Below are positions 1 to 10,774 of a stretch of 64,000 nt of DNA, one piece after another. The notes beneath the pieces are model-generated. The model saw only the letters and a program-made list of their open reading frames with translations, was not told where the DNA came from and did no database searches. Source of the stretch: Sipunculus nudus. Taxonomy: Eukaryota > Annelida > Sipuncula > Golfingiida > Sipunculidae. Where the stretch lies: the NCBI GenBank assembly GCA_026874595.1, contig CM049307.1:64288870-64352869 (forward strand), given 5' to 3'. Positions within the stretch are counted from its first letter, which is position 1, and the number at the start of each line of letters is the position of its first letter. Made by a program: the position numbers and the translations under genes.

Positions 1-347
1 AAAATTCATGCTACCTTAATAATACAAGAATGTTAGAACATTTATCCTAGCACAAGAATATGTACAATTATAAAAGTTATTTGGTGATGTATTGTTGAGT
101 ATGACTTCTTGTGAATTATGGGAAAAGGCAGTGAAAACTGTAACTGGTCAACCGAGGTTCTGAAAAGTCTTGATTGCCTGTTTTAGATAGTGTAGTTAAG
201 TTCCTACATATTGGTATGTTTCATATTTCATAACATTTACTGTATCCAGTACCTGCCCGTTATTGTATTGACACATATTGATGACATATTGTGCATAGGC
301 TTCATGTTTTACTATGCATCAGTAATAAGGTTCATCATGAGAAATAA

Positions 348-773
348 AATATGTACATGTCTAGCCTTGTGTTTTCGCTCTTTGTACGCCTCCATGCCAC
401 GTGCGGTAATATGAACATGTACATGTCTATCCTGTCATCTCTCTTTGTAGCCCCCCCCCCCCCCCCCCATGCCATATGCGGTAATATAAACATGTACATG
501 TCTAGCCTTATGTTTTCACTCTTTGAACCCCCCCCCCCCCCCCCAGTGCCACATGCGGTAATGTGAACATGTACATGTCTAGCCTTATGTTTTCACTCTT
601 TGAACCCCCCCCCCCCCCCCAGTGCCACATGCGGTAATGTGAACATGTACATGTCTAGCCTTGTCTCCACTCTTTATACGCCCCCCCCCCCCCCCCCCCA
701 TACCACGTGCGGTAATATGTACATGTCTAGCCTTATGTCGTCACACTTGTACGCTCCAATGCCACGTGCGGTA
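348..773. repeat. poly-C minisatellite, about six units
   Basis: Six tandem units of about 60-78 bp. Each carries ACATGTCTAGCCTT, then a TTTCACTCTTTG-like stretch, then a C tract, and closes on CCACRTGCGGTAAT. The inner four units have C runs of roughly 15-19; the first and last have a short interrupted tract instead. Length differences between units come mostly from the C run. Short ORFs across it (Pro-rich on plus, Gly-rich on minus) follow from the homopolymer and are not genes. Confidence 0.9.
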
Positions 774-1402
774 ATATGTTTTTGCAGTTCCGTCTGATTT
801 ATCCAGCCGACTTGCACTTTTATTATAACATTGCACAATTTTATTTCAATGAGGGAAATGAGTCCTAACATCGTATTCCGGATTTTTGTCAGTGTAATAG
901 AACATAGCTCCGTTTTATTGTCACATGATTTCAGCTCAGTCTTTGATTTACCCCACAAGGAACAACGATAGGTCAGATAAAAAAAACTCGCTTTTCTGCA
1001 AATTGACTTTATATAAATTTATATGACATGGTTAAGCTGTGGAAACATATCGGCAAATATTTTCCGTTCGTCTTAATTTCATAGCTAAATATCCTCCAAA
1101 ATACACAAGTTTACATCAAATATTGAAATCAAAATAGCGCTTTCCTGTGTGTATGAAAACGTCCAGTACGTACTGTTCACTGTTACCGACAAACCGTATA
1201 TGTAGAAGAAAATGACTCTGTTAAAATTACGGTAATTGGGAAAAGAACTGGATCTCTGAATATATCTTTAAAGGATAAAATGTTATTTCGATAAATGTTT
1301 GTGTTAATATTAAGTTCAAAGTCCGGTTTCTATAGTATAATAATAATAATTATTTTCATTATTATTGTATTTAACATATGTGAAACCCATCAGCTTTCAC
1401 GG
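774..1402. other. unassigned sequence 3' of the coiled-coil membrane gene
   Basis: AT-rich single-copy-looking sequence downstream of the minus-strand gene's stop codon. It presumably includes that gene's 3' UTR. Candidate minus-strand AATAAA signals (TTTATT on plus) occur near 817 and 913, none close to the stop. No gene or RNA is recognised. Confidence 0.4.
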
Positions 1403-1615
1403 CTACTCTTCAACTGCAGCACTTTGTTCAGAGGAGACTCCAGAATCAGAACACTGGGAGACTTCCGTGTCGTCATGGTTCCCGTCATCCCCATCCTTTA
1501 GATCGTCATAAAATACATCGTCGTCGTCAGCATAATCATCATATTCACGGTCAACAACATCTTCATCATCACCATCCTCGTCATCACCTTCATGTCCACT
1601 AATAGTCGCGGGACG
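1403..1615 (-). CDS. membrane protein gene, exon 5 (last)
   Basis: Acceptor TTTTCTCCACAG precedes RPATISGHEG. The exon encodes 70 residues, of which about half of residues 140-177 are Asp or Glu, then the Ser-rich end CSDSGVSSEQS and TAG. The acidic block is encoded by near-repetitive GAT/GAC/GAA codons, so slippage may have enlarged it. Confidence 0.72.
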   Translation of the reverse strand, partial: RPATISGHEGDDEDGDDEDVVDREYDDYADDDDVFYDDLKDGDDGNHDDTEVSQCSDSGVSSEQSAAVEE

Positions 1616-4600
1616 CTGTGGAGAAAATTACAGTAATATATCATATTTTACCAGGATGACTCCGTGAAGACACTGCATGCTGCATCATTTGTTGTGTATA
1701 TATATATTTATACGGACATGTCCAGGGAAATGAATGTGTATTATTGAAGTAAACTAAACTATAAGTTATTGAATTGCCAGGAAATCACTGAGGATTTTAG
1801 ATAAGTATCACCGCATAAATAATCATCACTTGACATTATACTCCTCACTCAGCTTGAGAGCCAACAAGATGTGTGATGCCTGTAGTGTAGGCCTATACTG
1901 CTGCGTGAGAAGCGAATTTGACATTGAACTGCTGCACAGAATCCATACAAATTCTTCCTCAGCGATCAAAGCAAAGGGCCATGGAAAACCCTCACAGTTC
2001 ACCAATAAGCATAAACCTATAGCCAGGATCATACAATTTAACTTTTCTGGTAATGGGATTTGGTCTTATTGTCTTTGTATGATATTTATTAAAAATCAAC
2101 TTAAAAAAAAGAAAACATGCACTTTTTATCATGTATCGGCTACCAGTAATTACTGAAGCAATAATGCAAACTTTGCAGCTGCATTTCAGCTGTATCAAAT
2201 ACAACATTACTTTGGAAAAATGTTCAGTATATATACTTCATATTATATAGTAGACTTACCAGTTGCTGTAGATGTTCGTTAAGGTCAGTTCTTGCCGCAG
2301 CACAGTCGAGCAGGCTGTAGATGTAGTACGGCAGTAAAAACACGGTTGCTACGGAAATAAGAAAATATGCCCCTCCATCCTACAATGACAAAAAGTACAA
2401 TACACGTAGCACTGAGTACGAGCGGAAGACCAACATTTGCGTAGAAGAGAATAACACTATAACTGGGCGGACTGAACCAATTCTTACGGATCCATAAACG
2501 TAGCGCTGTATACCTGGATTATTCACGCCCAGTAAATGGACCTTTAATTTTGGTCATTGTATCCGCAAAAACAGATCGATCTGAACCTTGGACCGATCAG
2601 AAATTTAGCATGTCCATCGATCTTGGAGAGCTTTCATGTAGACCAGACAGGTGGCGCCACCTACAAAATTTGCATGTGTATAGATCTCACATAGATCTTT
2701 ATCATACGCAAAACTGGTGGCGCCACCTGCAATCAATTTTGCACAGCGTCCGTCTGTTTGTCTGCCGTGGGACAAAATCACTTATATCTTGGCAGTGGTT
2801 TGACATATCTGCCTAAAAGTTTGCAGGTTTATACTTCCTGAACAGCTTTCTTGATTTTCGACAGGTGGCGCCACCTACATTCTAGTTTACGCTGCAGACA
2901 TCCAAGCTCATATCTCGGGAACTGTTTGACCGATTGGGCCAAAATTGTGCATGCTTATAGATCTCACATATCTCTTTATTATACGCAAAACTGGTGGCCC
3001 AACCTGCAACCATTTTTGCCCAGCGTCCGTCGGTATGTCTGCCGTGGGATAAAATCACTCATATCTCAGCGATGGTTTGACATATCTGCCTAAAAGTTTG
3101 CAGGTTTATACATCCTGGACATCTTTCTTGATTTTAAAACAGGTGGCGCCACCAACATTCTTGTTAACGCTGCTGACATCCAAGCTCATATCTCGGGAAC
3201 TGTTTGACCGATTGGGCCAAAATTGTGCATGCTTATAGATCTCACATAGCTCTTTATTATACGCAAAACTGGTGGCCCAACCTGCAACCATTTTTGCCCA
3301 GCGTCCGTCGGTATGTCTGCCGTGGGATAAAATCACTCATATCTCAGCGATGGTTTGACATATCTGCCTAAAAGTTTGCAGGTTTATACATCCTGGACAT
3401 CTTTCTTGATTTTAAAACAGGTGGCGCCACCAACATTCTTGTTAACGCTGCTGACATCCAAGCTCGTATCTCGGGAACCGTTTGACCGATTGGGCCAAAA
3501 TTTTGCATGTGTATAGATCTCACATAGCTCTTTATCATAAACAAGGTGGAGGGCCCACCTACAACTATTTTTGCATAGCGTCCGTTTGTTTGTCTGCCGT
3601 TGGCTAAAATCACTCGTATCCCAGTAGTGGTTTGACTTATCTGCCTAAAATTTTGCGTGTTTATACATCATGGATAGCTTTATCGATTTTTTTGGCAGGT
3701 GGCGCCTTCTACATTAGTGTTAACACTGCAGACATTCAGGCATATATCTCAGGACTGGTTTGACATATCCCCCTGAAATTTTACATGTGTATAGATCTCA
3801 CATAGCTCTTAATCATACACAAAATTGATGGCGCCACCTGTCACCATTTTTGCACAAGTCCTTCTGTTTGTCTTCTGTGGGATAAAATCACTCATGTACA
3901 TGTAGTGGTTTGACTTATCTGCCTACAATTTTGCATATGTATACAACTTAGACAACTTTCTGAATTTTGTGGTAGGTAGCGCAACCTGCATACACATTTC
4001 GGCTGCAGACATGTGTAATAATATGCAACACACCTCACTCTGTTTCCCCTTGCCACTCAATCCATGCCTCACTTCACCCCTTCCACTCTGATTTTGGCGG
4101 ATACACGTAGTCGCTTGTCGACTACCCATATTCTAGTTTCAAAATGGCGTAAAACAACTACTAAACCTTTTTCATTTACATTAATTATTTTCTATTAAAA
4201 AACAATCATCATGATTAACTGCATTTGAACATATCAGAAACAGCAAAATTGACGCACCATTATGAAAAAAAATTATCACTAAACATGTCCAGATCCATAC
4301 TTATACTATTTCATAGTTAAGGTTAAAAATAATTGCTCAAATAACATATATTAACAGTCACAACAGAGTATAGTTCTTCAAAGAAAATATATAGTCTAAT
4401 AGTGTATTCCGCACAAGGTAGGAGCAACGGGAGCGACAGACTCTGCCCTAAGCATGTGGTCTGTGAGTTCTGACTGTCTCTTCTTCGACTAGAAGCGACC
4501 ACTGACCCCACTTGAGACCTTCTGCCATGCATGCTGAGCCATAAGTGGACCGTCGGCTCTGTCGTCGGCACTTCAGAAAAACTAAACTACGCCACCGTAA

Positions 4601-5373
4601 GTGTATACGTACCGTGGTGCTGTGTGGTAGTAGCTGCAGGCTTGAGGCCAGGCAAAGAAGGACTGGCGCCACAAACATCATGAAACTGACAACGGCAGCC
4701 CACAGCTGGTTCTGGTACTGAACAACCCTCTCAACCTGCACAGACAACTAACAGTCAGTACCAATAATAACCTTTACAGGTGACACAAACACTCTTCATA
4801 AACTTAGTATATAAATGAAAAATGTTTATAAAAACACTTATGATGTACTTTTTAATGTTTAGATGAGTCAAAACAAAAATTAAAAAATTAAATATATGCG
4901 TGGCAATGTTTTTTTTCAACGAACATGAATATTTTTTGTAATGTGGGGAAATGCGATATTCCTTTTTCATTGAACTTTTTTTTCGCAGTGCTCGCGTCCA
5001 GAAATCCGACGTAAAGGTGGCAGCAATAAATGTTACAAGCAAGAGTCGTTTCAGTGCATCAGTGTTTTTATTTCCGAAGGTGCACTAGAAAAGTGGCAAA
5101 TTAATAAAGTTTATTCAATCTATTTTTCAAAGCCTAAAAGCACGAAGCGTTTGCACAGCATACAATTTTTTTTTATCCCCGCCAATGGCACATGATAATG
5201 GAAAAAGGACTGGCGTTTCAACGATAAGGAAAATGTGTCTTGGACTTACCATTAGTCCATATTCCTTAAGTTGTAAAAATTCTTCTCTGAGACTTTGAAC
5301 CTCCTCTTTGATGACGTTTTGTAGGTTTTGGAGGGACTCCAAGCGCTCGATCATTACGAACGAGTTCCCTGCA

Positions 5374-5424
<51 letters not shown>

Positions 5425-8400
5425 TAGAGGTTATTAATTGCGACCATAACGGTCCCCAATTAGGGCCCCACGATCGCCAGTTCCTTGAAATGGCAGACTT
5501 GTGGCCATATCGCTTATCAGGTTTGTCTGAAATTTATCAACACAAACTACATGTATAAGGGACCAATCTTCAGAAAACACACACGATACCAAGGTCAAGA
5601 CTAGATGTCAGACCACGCCCACTCCGCGATGTACCCCTGAACACCCACAGCCATCGGCATGCATATGTAGATAGGCTCTGTAGTCTAGAATCTTTCACCG
5701 AATGATGACAGAGCGGTCGTTGTGGTCTTTATCAGCCACAGGTTGTAGTGCTCGGTGTCATATAAAACTGAATAAAAATGCAATCGCTCTTAAACTTTGA
5801 GTGTTATTGAAAGGAAACCTTTTAAATCCAATTGTTTATTTTGATTCACATAAGAGTCATCGTTAAGACATGGAAAAACAATGCACTCATAAATAAAGGC
5901 AGACTATCTGACTTTACCGGCCCTCCACGTTACAGGCAAACTGTGTAATCAGAAATTTCACAGAAGGACTAAAATTTCCAGGCATTACGTGTAACTGGTT
6001 TTATTGCTCATTCATTTCACGGAATTCCTGGTTTCTGAATGGTATTTTTGTTACGGCTGAATCACAACACACAGTTTATTTTGTTTTTATTTTGCTGCCG
6101 TAACAATAATTGCTTCAAATACATTAAATACATTTAGCTTTATAGCACTTTCGCCTATTGGAACTATATACAATTAATTTGTACATAATTTGTATAAAGT
6201 AGGCAAATATGTATTCACTAAGTCACGCACACTTGTATATGCACTTCCAATATTTATAATGTTATGAAAAAGGATCCATTAAGTCAGACAGTAACAATTC
6301 TTCGGTATCTATACTATACCACATTTGGATTATAAAACTAGTTTAATTTTTTTGCTGCTGTGACAAAGATTTATCATCTAAAACTTAGCTTTAAAGCAAA
6401 TGTACAATAATGTTTGTTGCCTCATATGCTTCAAGGAATTGTGGGTATATTATAACATGATATGTGGGTGGTCAAACGTGGAAAGGAAAACAACTTTTTT
6501 TTACATTGGGTTGTCTACCTAGGGATGATGTTAATCTGGATCGTCTAATATGTGGTCGTCTACCTGAGGTGGTCTCGGTGGGTTTAAAACAGACTCTGAA
6601 TTGTACTCTTTCTAACAAAATATTATTATTATACCTTATTACAGTATGTATAATTGAGGTCATTGGATGATCCAACTATAGGGTGGTTTCGGGTGGTGTA
6701 AATCGCGTTTCCAAATTTCAACGAAATATGATTATTGTACTTTATTACAATATGAATCTTACGTAAAAATGATACGAATTAAAAAAAATAATCATAAAAA
6801 TAAATATTTTAATTTTTCTCAAACAGTTCAGGATATGATTTTAGTCTATATGTGAAAATATCAATTTCAGATAAATTAAAAGAAAACCCATGTATATTGT
6901 GACTAGGTTGAGGTGTTCTGGGAAACAACCTTTAACATCCCAATCGTACTATAGCAAATATGTCTTGGAATCAAGACCATTTGACCCTTTGCATAATTTT
7001 CAAACAGATCTTCTCCAAATTGAAGTACATTGCCATCAACCATTTTCACCAAATAAACAAAGGAAAAAACTAGGACTGTAATCAAAAAGTGAAAAGTAAT
7101 GGACAATACTCTGGCAAACTTTACCCCCACTTCCCCCTCCCAACTCTTAACAGCAGATGCCTATATTATTAGTGATGAGTAATTAATTTATTGAATGGTA
7201 TAGGTGCATTATACTGGGCTGAACTTCAAGGGCTTAAAACAACAAGTGAACCCATATTTAATGCAGGAAAATGTGGGTTCAATGCCCAAAAGACGCTCAA
7301 CTAGTGAATCCACATTTTTATTTTTCAGAAGTTCCATATTTCTGCCTGTGAACCCACATATTTATTTTGTGCAATATGACCTCATTTTTTGTATTTTTTG
7401 TCATTAACGTCGCGTAATACGTCCAGAAAAATAAGTCAAGAAGTTTTTTAACTGCATATTTCTAACTTATAAAATACATTTATATATAATTATAAAAGTA
7501 TATGGTAGTAGCCTATTAGGCGTTTTATCACCTAAAAATGTGGGTTCCCTTCATGATCTATAGCTAATCAATGTATGTTTATGATGAACCGACATTTGGT
7601 ATATTTGTCCATGACTTCGCCTACACGTATATCACGTCAAGAAAATTAAGTCAAGAAATTAACCTTATTTTTCCTTCATAACTTATACAACTGATAAAAC
7701 ATTAATATATTATTTACAGTAGGGTATAGTAGAAGCCTATATTAAGCATTGAACCCACAGGGTAGCACATGTATTATTATTTGTAATTTTAAATCAGTTT
7801 ACTGTGCTTTACCCTGTTATTTATGTTTAAAATAGATCTTGAAAGTTATGAATTTTTTTCACGGTTGTGTTTAACGGTTAATTCCACATTTTCCTGGTTA
7901 TTGGTATTTGGATATAGCAGATTTCGGCTATACCTTGGCCCGGTTATAAACGAATATATCATAAGCCTAGCCCTTCGCCAAAAATGTCGCTCGAGTTATA
8001 GTCCATCTCTGGACCCTTGTGTCCTATGTTAGGTCTAACATAGGACACAAGGGTCCAGAGATGGACTACTCGAGTTAATAACCAGCATGGGGAACCCCCT
8101 TGGCTTATTGTGGGAAAATGGAAAAACTCAGTTTTATTCGGGGATATAAATTCTTGATAACAGATTGTAAATTTGTAATAACCAATTAATAAAATAGGAA
8201 TCATCTGGCATTTTACTTGTTTCTCAAATATGGAAGGCAATCTTTGGAGCATTAGTTCTGAAAATAACCAACATATAGGTCTATCTATATCAGTGAATAC
8301 ACACGAATTCCATGCAGGAGGGTAAGATTCAAGAAGGCTAATATAAAACACACACGCGCACGCACATATATTAATATTACAGATTGATTATACATAAAAA

Positions 8401-8681
8401 AAATTGCTATGCATTACCAAATTAAAATGTATATCTTGGAAGATATGAAATGGTGTTCATGATTGTATTTAACTATTGTAATTTCATTTTTGAGGTAATT
8501 TGCATGTAGGTTTTTTCTGCAGATTTACATTAGCCCGGAGATTTCCCGATGGTGGGAAGGTTTAAATTAAAATTAAAAACGAATATATAATGATAACCCT
8601 AGCCCTTTGTGATCTGCCACATTAAAACATTCAGAAAACGTTGAACTAACCAGTATCCTGGCCGTCTCCTGTCTGCTCCAT
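1403..8681 (-). CDS. unrecognised coiled-coil, two-pass membrane protein with acidic tail
   Basis: Five-exon gene assembled on the minus strand: 8681-8651, 5368-5250, 4735-4613, 2379-2260, 1615-1403. All junctions are GT-AG and the phases match (1,0,0,0), giving 201 residues. ATG at 8681 is the only in-frame start in exon 1. Visible architecture: residues about 15-48 form a charged coiled coil (IERLESLQNLQ, EEVQSLREEF); 61-83 and 95-115 are hydrophobic membrane segments (the first contains SFMMFVAPVLLCLASS, the second YFLISVATVFLLPYYIY); 140-177 is extremely Asp/Glu-rich; the end is Ser/Glu-rich. No signal peptide. The short loop between the segments suggests a hairpin with both ends in the cytosol. 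The order coiled coil then two C-terminal membrane spans recalls TMCC-type ER proteins, but I see no family motif and do not assign it. The exon chain is well supported; the function is unknown. Confidence 0.72.
1616..2259. other. intron 4 of the membrane protein gene
   Basis: Ordinary AT-rich intron, about 640 bp. A short open frame (about 108 codons on plus around 1830-2156) has no recognisable domain and sits entirely within the intron. A short TA run lies near 1696. No other feature seen. Confidence 0.6.
2260..2379 (-). CDS. membrane protein gene, exon 4 (second membrane segment)
   Basis: A 120-nt phase-0 exon with acceptor TTTTTGTCATTGTAG and donor GTAAGT. It starts DGGAYFLISVAT and encodes the second membrane span, followed by the amphipathic stretch TDLNEHLQQL. 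Confidence 0.72.
2600..4140. repeat. 278-bp tandem satellite with GGTGGCGCCACC cores
   Basis: About five tandem copies. The anchor GCTG(C/A)(A/T)GACAT occurs near 2891, 3170, 3447, 3725 and 4002, a period of 277-279 bp. Perfect copies of the 12-bp palindrome GGTGGCGCCACC lie at 2650, 2716, 2864, 3142 and 3420, with degenerate versions in later units. Units 3170 and 3447 are nearly identical, so homogenisation is recent there. The block ends near 4140 in a unique-looking terminus (TAGTCGACAAGC.. on the reverse strand) that recurs beside a reversed copy at 41835. It lies inside intron 3 of the membrane protein gene. Confidence 0.88.
4141..4612. other. 3'-flank of the satellite within intron 3
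   Basis: AT-rich then mixed sequence between the satellite terminus and exon 3. Small overlapping frames read over exon 3 and beyond its donor (GTACGT at 4612), and are not separate genes. Confidence 0.5.
4613..4735 (-). CDS. membrane protein gene, exon 3 (first membrane segment)
   Basis: A 123-nt phase-0 exon between acceptor TTGTCTGTGCAG and donor GTACGT. It begins VERVVQYQNQLW, probably the last coiled-coil turn, and runs into the first membrane span. Confidence 0.75.
5250..5368 (-). CDS. membrane protein gene, exon 2 (coiled coil)
   Basis: A 119-nt exon, phase 1 in and 0 out. Acceptor CCTGCAG, donor GTAAGT. It encodes NSFVMIERLESLQ and on to LKEYGLM, a heptad-patterned helix. The pyrimidine tract before the acceptor is a (TTA)n microsatellite. 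Confidence 0.75.
5376..5423. repeat. (AAT)n microsatellite at a splice acceptor
   Basis: About 15 uninterrupted AAT units on plus, read as (ATT/TTA)n on minus. The array sits directly 5' of the exon 2 acceptor of the membrane protein gene, where the polypyrimidine tract and branch point are expected. Confidence 0.95.
5424..7989. other. proximal part of intron 1, no gene seen
   Basis: AT-rich intron sequence. Around 7390-7530 and 7600-7740 there are two diverged direct copies sharing (A)ATAAGTCAAGAA, and GTGGGTTC/GAACCCAC motifs recur between 7240 and 7760. No coding or RNA feature is supported. Confidence 0.5.
7990..8074. repeat. near-perfect long inverted repeat (hairpin)
   Basis: Arms 7990-8031 and 8036-8074 are reverse complements apart from one 3-nt bulge in the left arm, with a 4-nt loop (GGTC). 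Both ends read CTCGAG. The stem is about 39 bp. It lies in intron 1 of the membrane protein gene. It could be a young palindromic insertion or a foldback RNA; no flanking duplication is obvious. Confidence 0.93.
8651..8681 (-). CDS. membrane protein gene, exon 1 (start codon)
   Basis: ATG at 8681-8679 opens MEQTGDGQDT plus one base, followed by donor GTTAGT. Joining that base to exon 2 gives Gly-Asn-Ser with no frame break. The exon is tiny, so its boundary rests on phase agreement and on the promoter-like sequence just upstream. Confidence 0.62.
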
Positions 8682-8755
8682 GACTGCACCGTCTTTTTAA
8701 ACGATTGTTTGCGCTAACACAGCCCTTCCGTGTTGCTTAGCGACGATGGTCGTGT

Positions 8756-8777
8756 CGACGTCAATTTCGTGACGTCA
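8756..8777 (-). promoter_or_regulatory. paired CRE sites upstream of the membrane protein gene
   Basis: A full palindromic CRE, TGACGTCA, lies at 8770-8777 and a CGACGTCA variant at 8756-8763, about 75-95 bp 5' of the start codon. These are consensus sites for CREB/ATF bZIP factors. The surrounding 8700-8800 is richer in CpG than its surroundings, fitting a promoter. Confidence 0.5.
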
Positions 8778-9117
8778 AACCACGCGCTTTTACATGAACC
8801 GTGTCAAAGGTCATTTGCCACTATAAAATTTGGACAATATTGGTTTCAGGACAGCAAAGGCAATAATAAAGCCCGTAGGAAACACTTTTACATGTCCTTC
8901 GCATCTGATGAAGATATCTTTAGGGCTACAAACATAATATATTACTCAGGGGAGGATACAGACTGTTATTGTGTGGGGGAGGGGGAAGGGGGAGGGGGGG
9001 GGGATGAGGTCATCACCCTAGTAAGAAAGTGTTCCGGGAGTTCTAGCAGACTTTAAACATGAATCCCACATAAAGAAGTAAAGCGAAGAAATGTAAGGGC
9101 GCTATACTTTTCGGTAT

Positions 9118-9618
9118 TAAGTGTACTTTATTTCAAAACTTCGAGCCGGTTACATTAAAGGGTCTAAAAAATTAACAGACATCATGAAAATAAAACGACA
9201 GGATCTTAAACAAGCTTAAGCCTCCTTGCTGTGGCACGCATTTATCGGCCACAGTAAACCATGCTGTGAAAATAAATTCAGGAGAAAAACGTGCCATGGT
9301 CAAAGATGGGCAAACTTTAGGGTACTGATTTTATATTTATGCTAATAACTTTAAAAATTACAAAATTTGGTTCTAATTTTGGGTATATAATTTAATCTTA
9401 ATTAAACAAAGTTATATACTAGGGGGAAAAATCTCTAGCATCAAAAATTTTCATGTTTAGTGAGTAAATATTTATTAAGTGTACTTTATTTCACAACTTC
9501 GAGCCGGTTACATTAAAGGGTCTAAAAAATAAACAGACATCATGAAAATAAAAAGACAGCATCTTAAACAAGCTGAAGCCCCCTTGCTGTGGCACGCATT
9601 TATCGGCCACAGTGAACC
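9118..9618. repeat. direct duplication, about 140 bp, 361 bp apart
   Basis: 9118-9258 and 9479-9618 are about 95% identical, both running from GTGTACTTTATTTC to CGGCCACAGT. The segment between them (about 9285-9470) is itself a diverged copy of 12572-12770 (shared AAAACGTGCCATGGTCAAAG). This looks like an insertion or rearrangement of repeat material rather than a gene. Confidence 0.85.
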
Positions 9619-10774
9619 AATTTAACACAGCTGGATTCCACGTGATACCTTTACAGGAAGTCACTCTTATAACGCGTATCATGTTACATAGGCACAAGAA
9701 AAGAAGACAAACAATGCGGTGTAGCACAGGTATTTTATTCATTATGATTATCAGGCGTACCAAAGGTGAATGACCGAGAGAAAGAGTAAGCGCTCTGGTA
9801 AATAAGTAGTAGTCTTCTTTGAAATAAAGAGTGAAAAAAAAGAGTAAAATCTTCGCGCCAATTCCCCATTTTTCTATTACAAACTGAATAAGGATGTGTC
9901 TCACATACTTAGTGTAAGTATATATACCGTTCCAAAAGTCAGAACCATATACATTGCACATCCCCTTGAAAGAAGATAAGGGCATTTTCCACACAGTGTG
10001 GCACATGTTTGATATTTGCACAAACAAAAATTGAGAACTGTCCAATTCTTGTTGAAACTGGACTGTTACAGCATGAGAGAAATAATATATATCAATATTT
10101 TTTTCACTGAATTAAGAAAAATAGTGCTTAAAACATGGAAAAAAGAGTAATTAGCGTCATTTTCAGTAAACCATAAAAAAAGAGTGACTCTTTTTAAAAA
10201 GTGATTTGGCAGGCCTGGATTATACATTGGTTCATGCTGAATCTGGTTTTTACATATTCAAAACGTGTCATTGTTTAAACATCGTTGAACAAAGGTAGTG
10301 TTCTAATGCCATGAATTCCCTTCAAATGAGGTTATGTAAATGTGAACAAAATATATATTATCAGTTGCACAAAAACTGTTTAACACATATATGAAAAGTA
10401 TAAAAAGTAAAATGAATCCAGAATCTATATATATGCCTAACACATGAAATAAAAGTGTAAATATATTATAACGGATCAACATAATTGCCATAAACTGACC
10501 CCTTACCTTACTTTTCAAAACAGTGTATAAAACAAACGTTTACTTAATTAGCCTACTGATTTACTTGGTTTAATCCTGAATGTTGATCAAATTCTGAACC
10601 TTGGTCAGAATTTAATACTGGACTTTGTAAAGTTTTCTATTCTTTTAAATAAACCATAACTTTCTATTACATAGATGCTGGAATCATTATTCATACAGTT
10701 TATAAAAAAAGGCCCAGCCATAATGTGAATGAAAATAATGTACTGTCAAAAAAAAAAAAACAAAAAAAAAACAA
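9619..10774. other. intergenic AT-rich sequence
   Basis: No supported gene. A 184-codon minus-strand open frame runs through here into the duplication but has no domain, no splice partners and a composition like its surroundings. Short A and T runs near 10740-10780 lead into the next repeat. Confidence 0.5.

Noticed and set aside
3106-3613. Overlapping minus frames of 76 and 81 codons
   Set aside because: Translations of satellite units; similarity to each other is due to tandem repetition.
1403-5368. Assignment of the membrane protein to the TMCC family
   Set aside because: Only overall architecture is similar; the characteristic C-terminal residues of that family are absent.
9491-10045. 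184-codon minus-strand open frame
   Set aside because: No domain, starts within a duplicated repeat, and the other duplicate does not preserve the frame.
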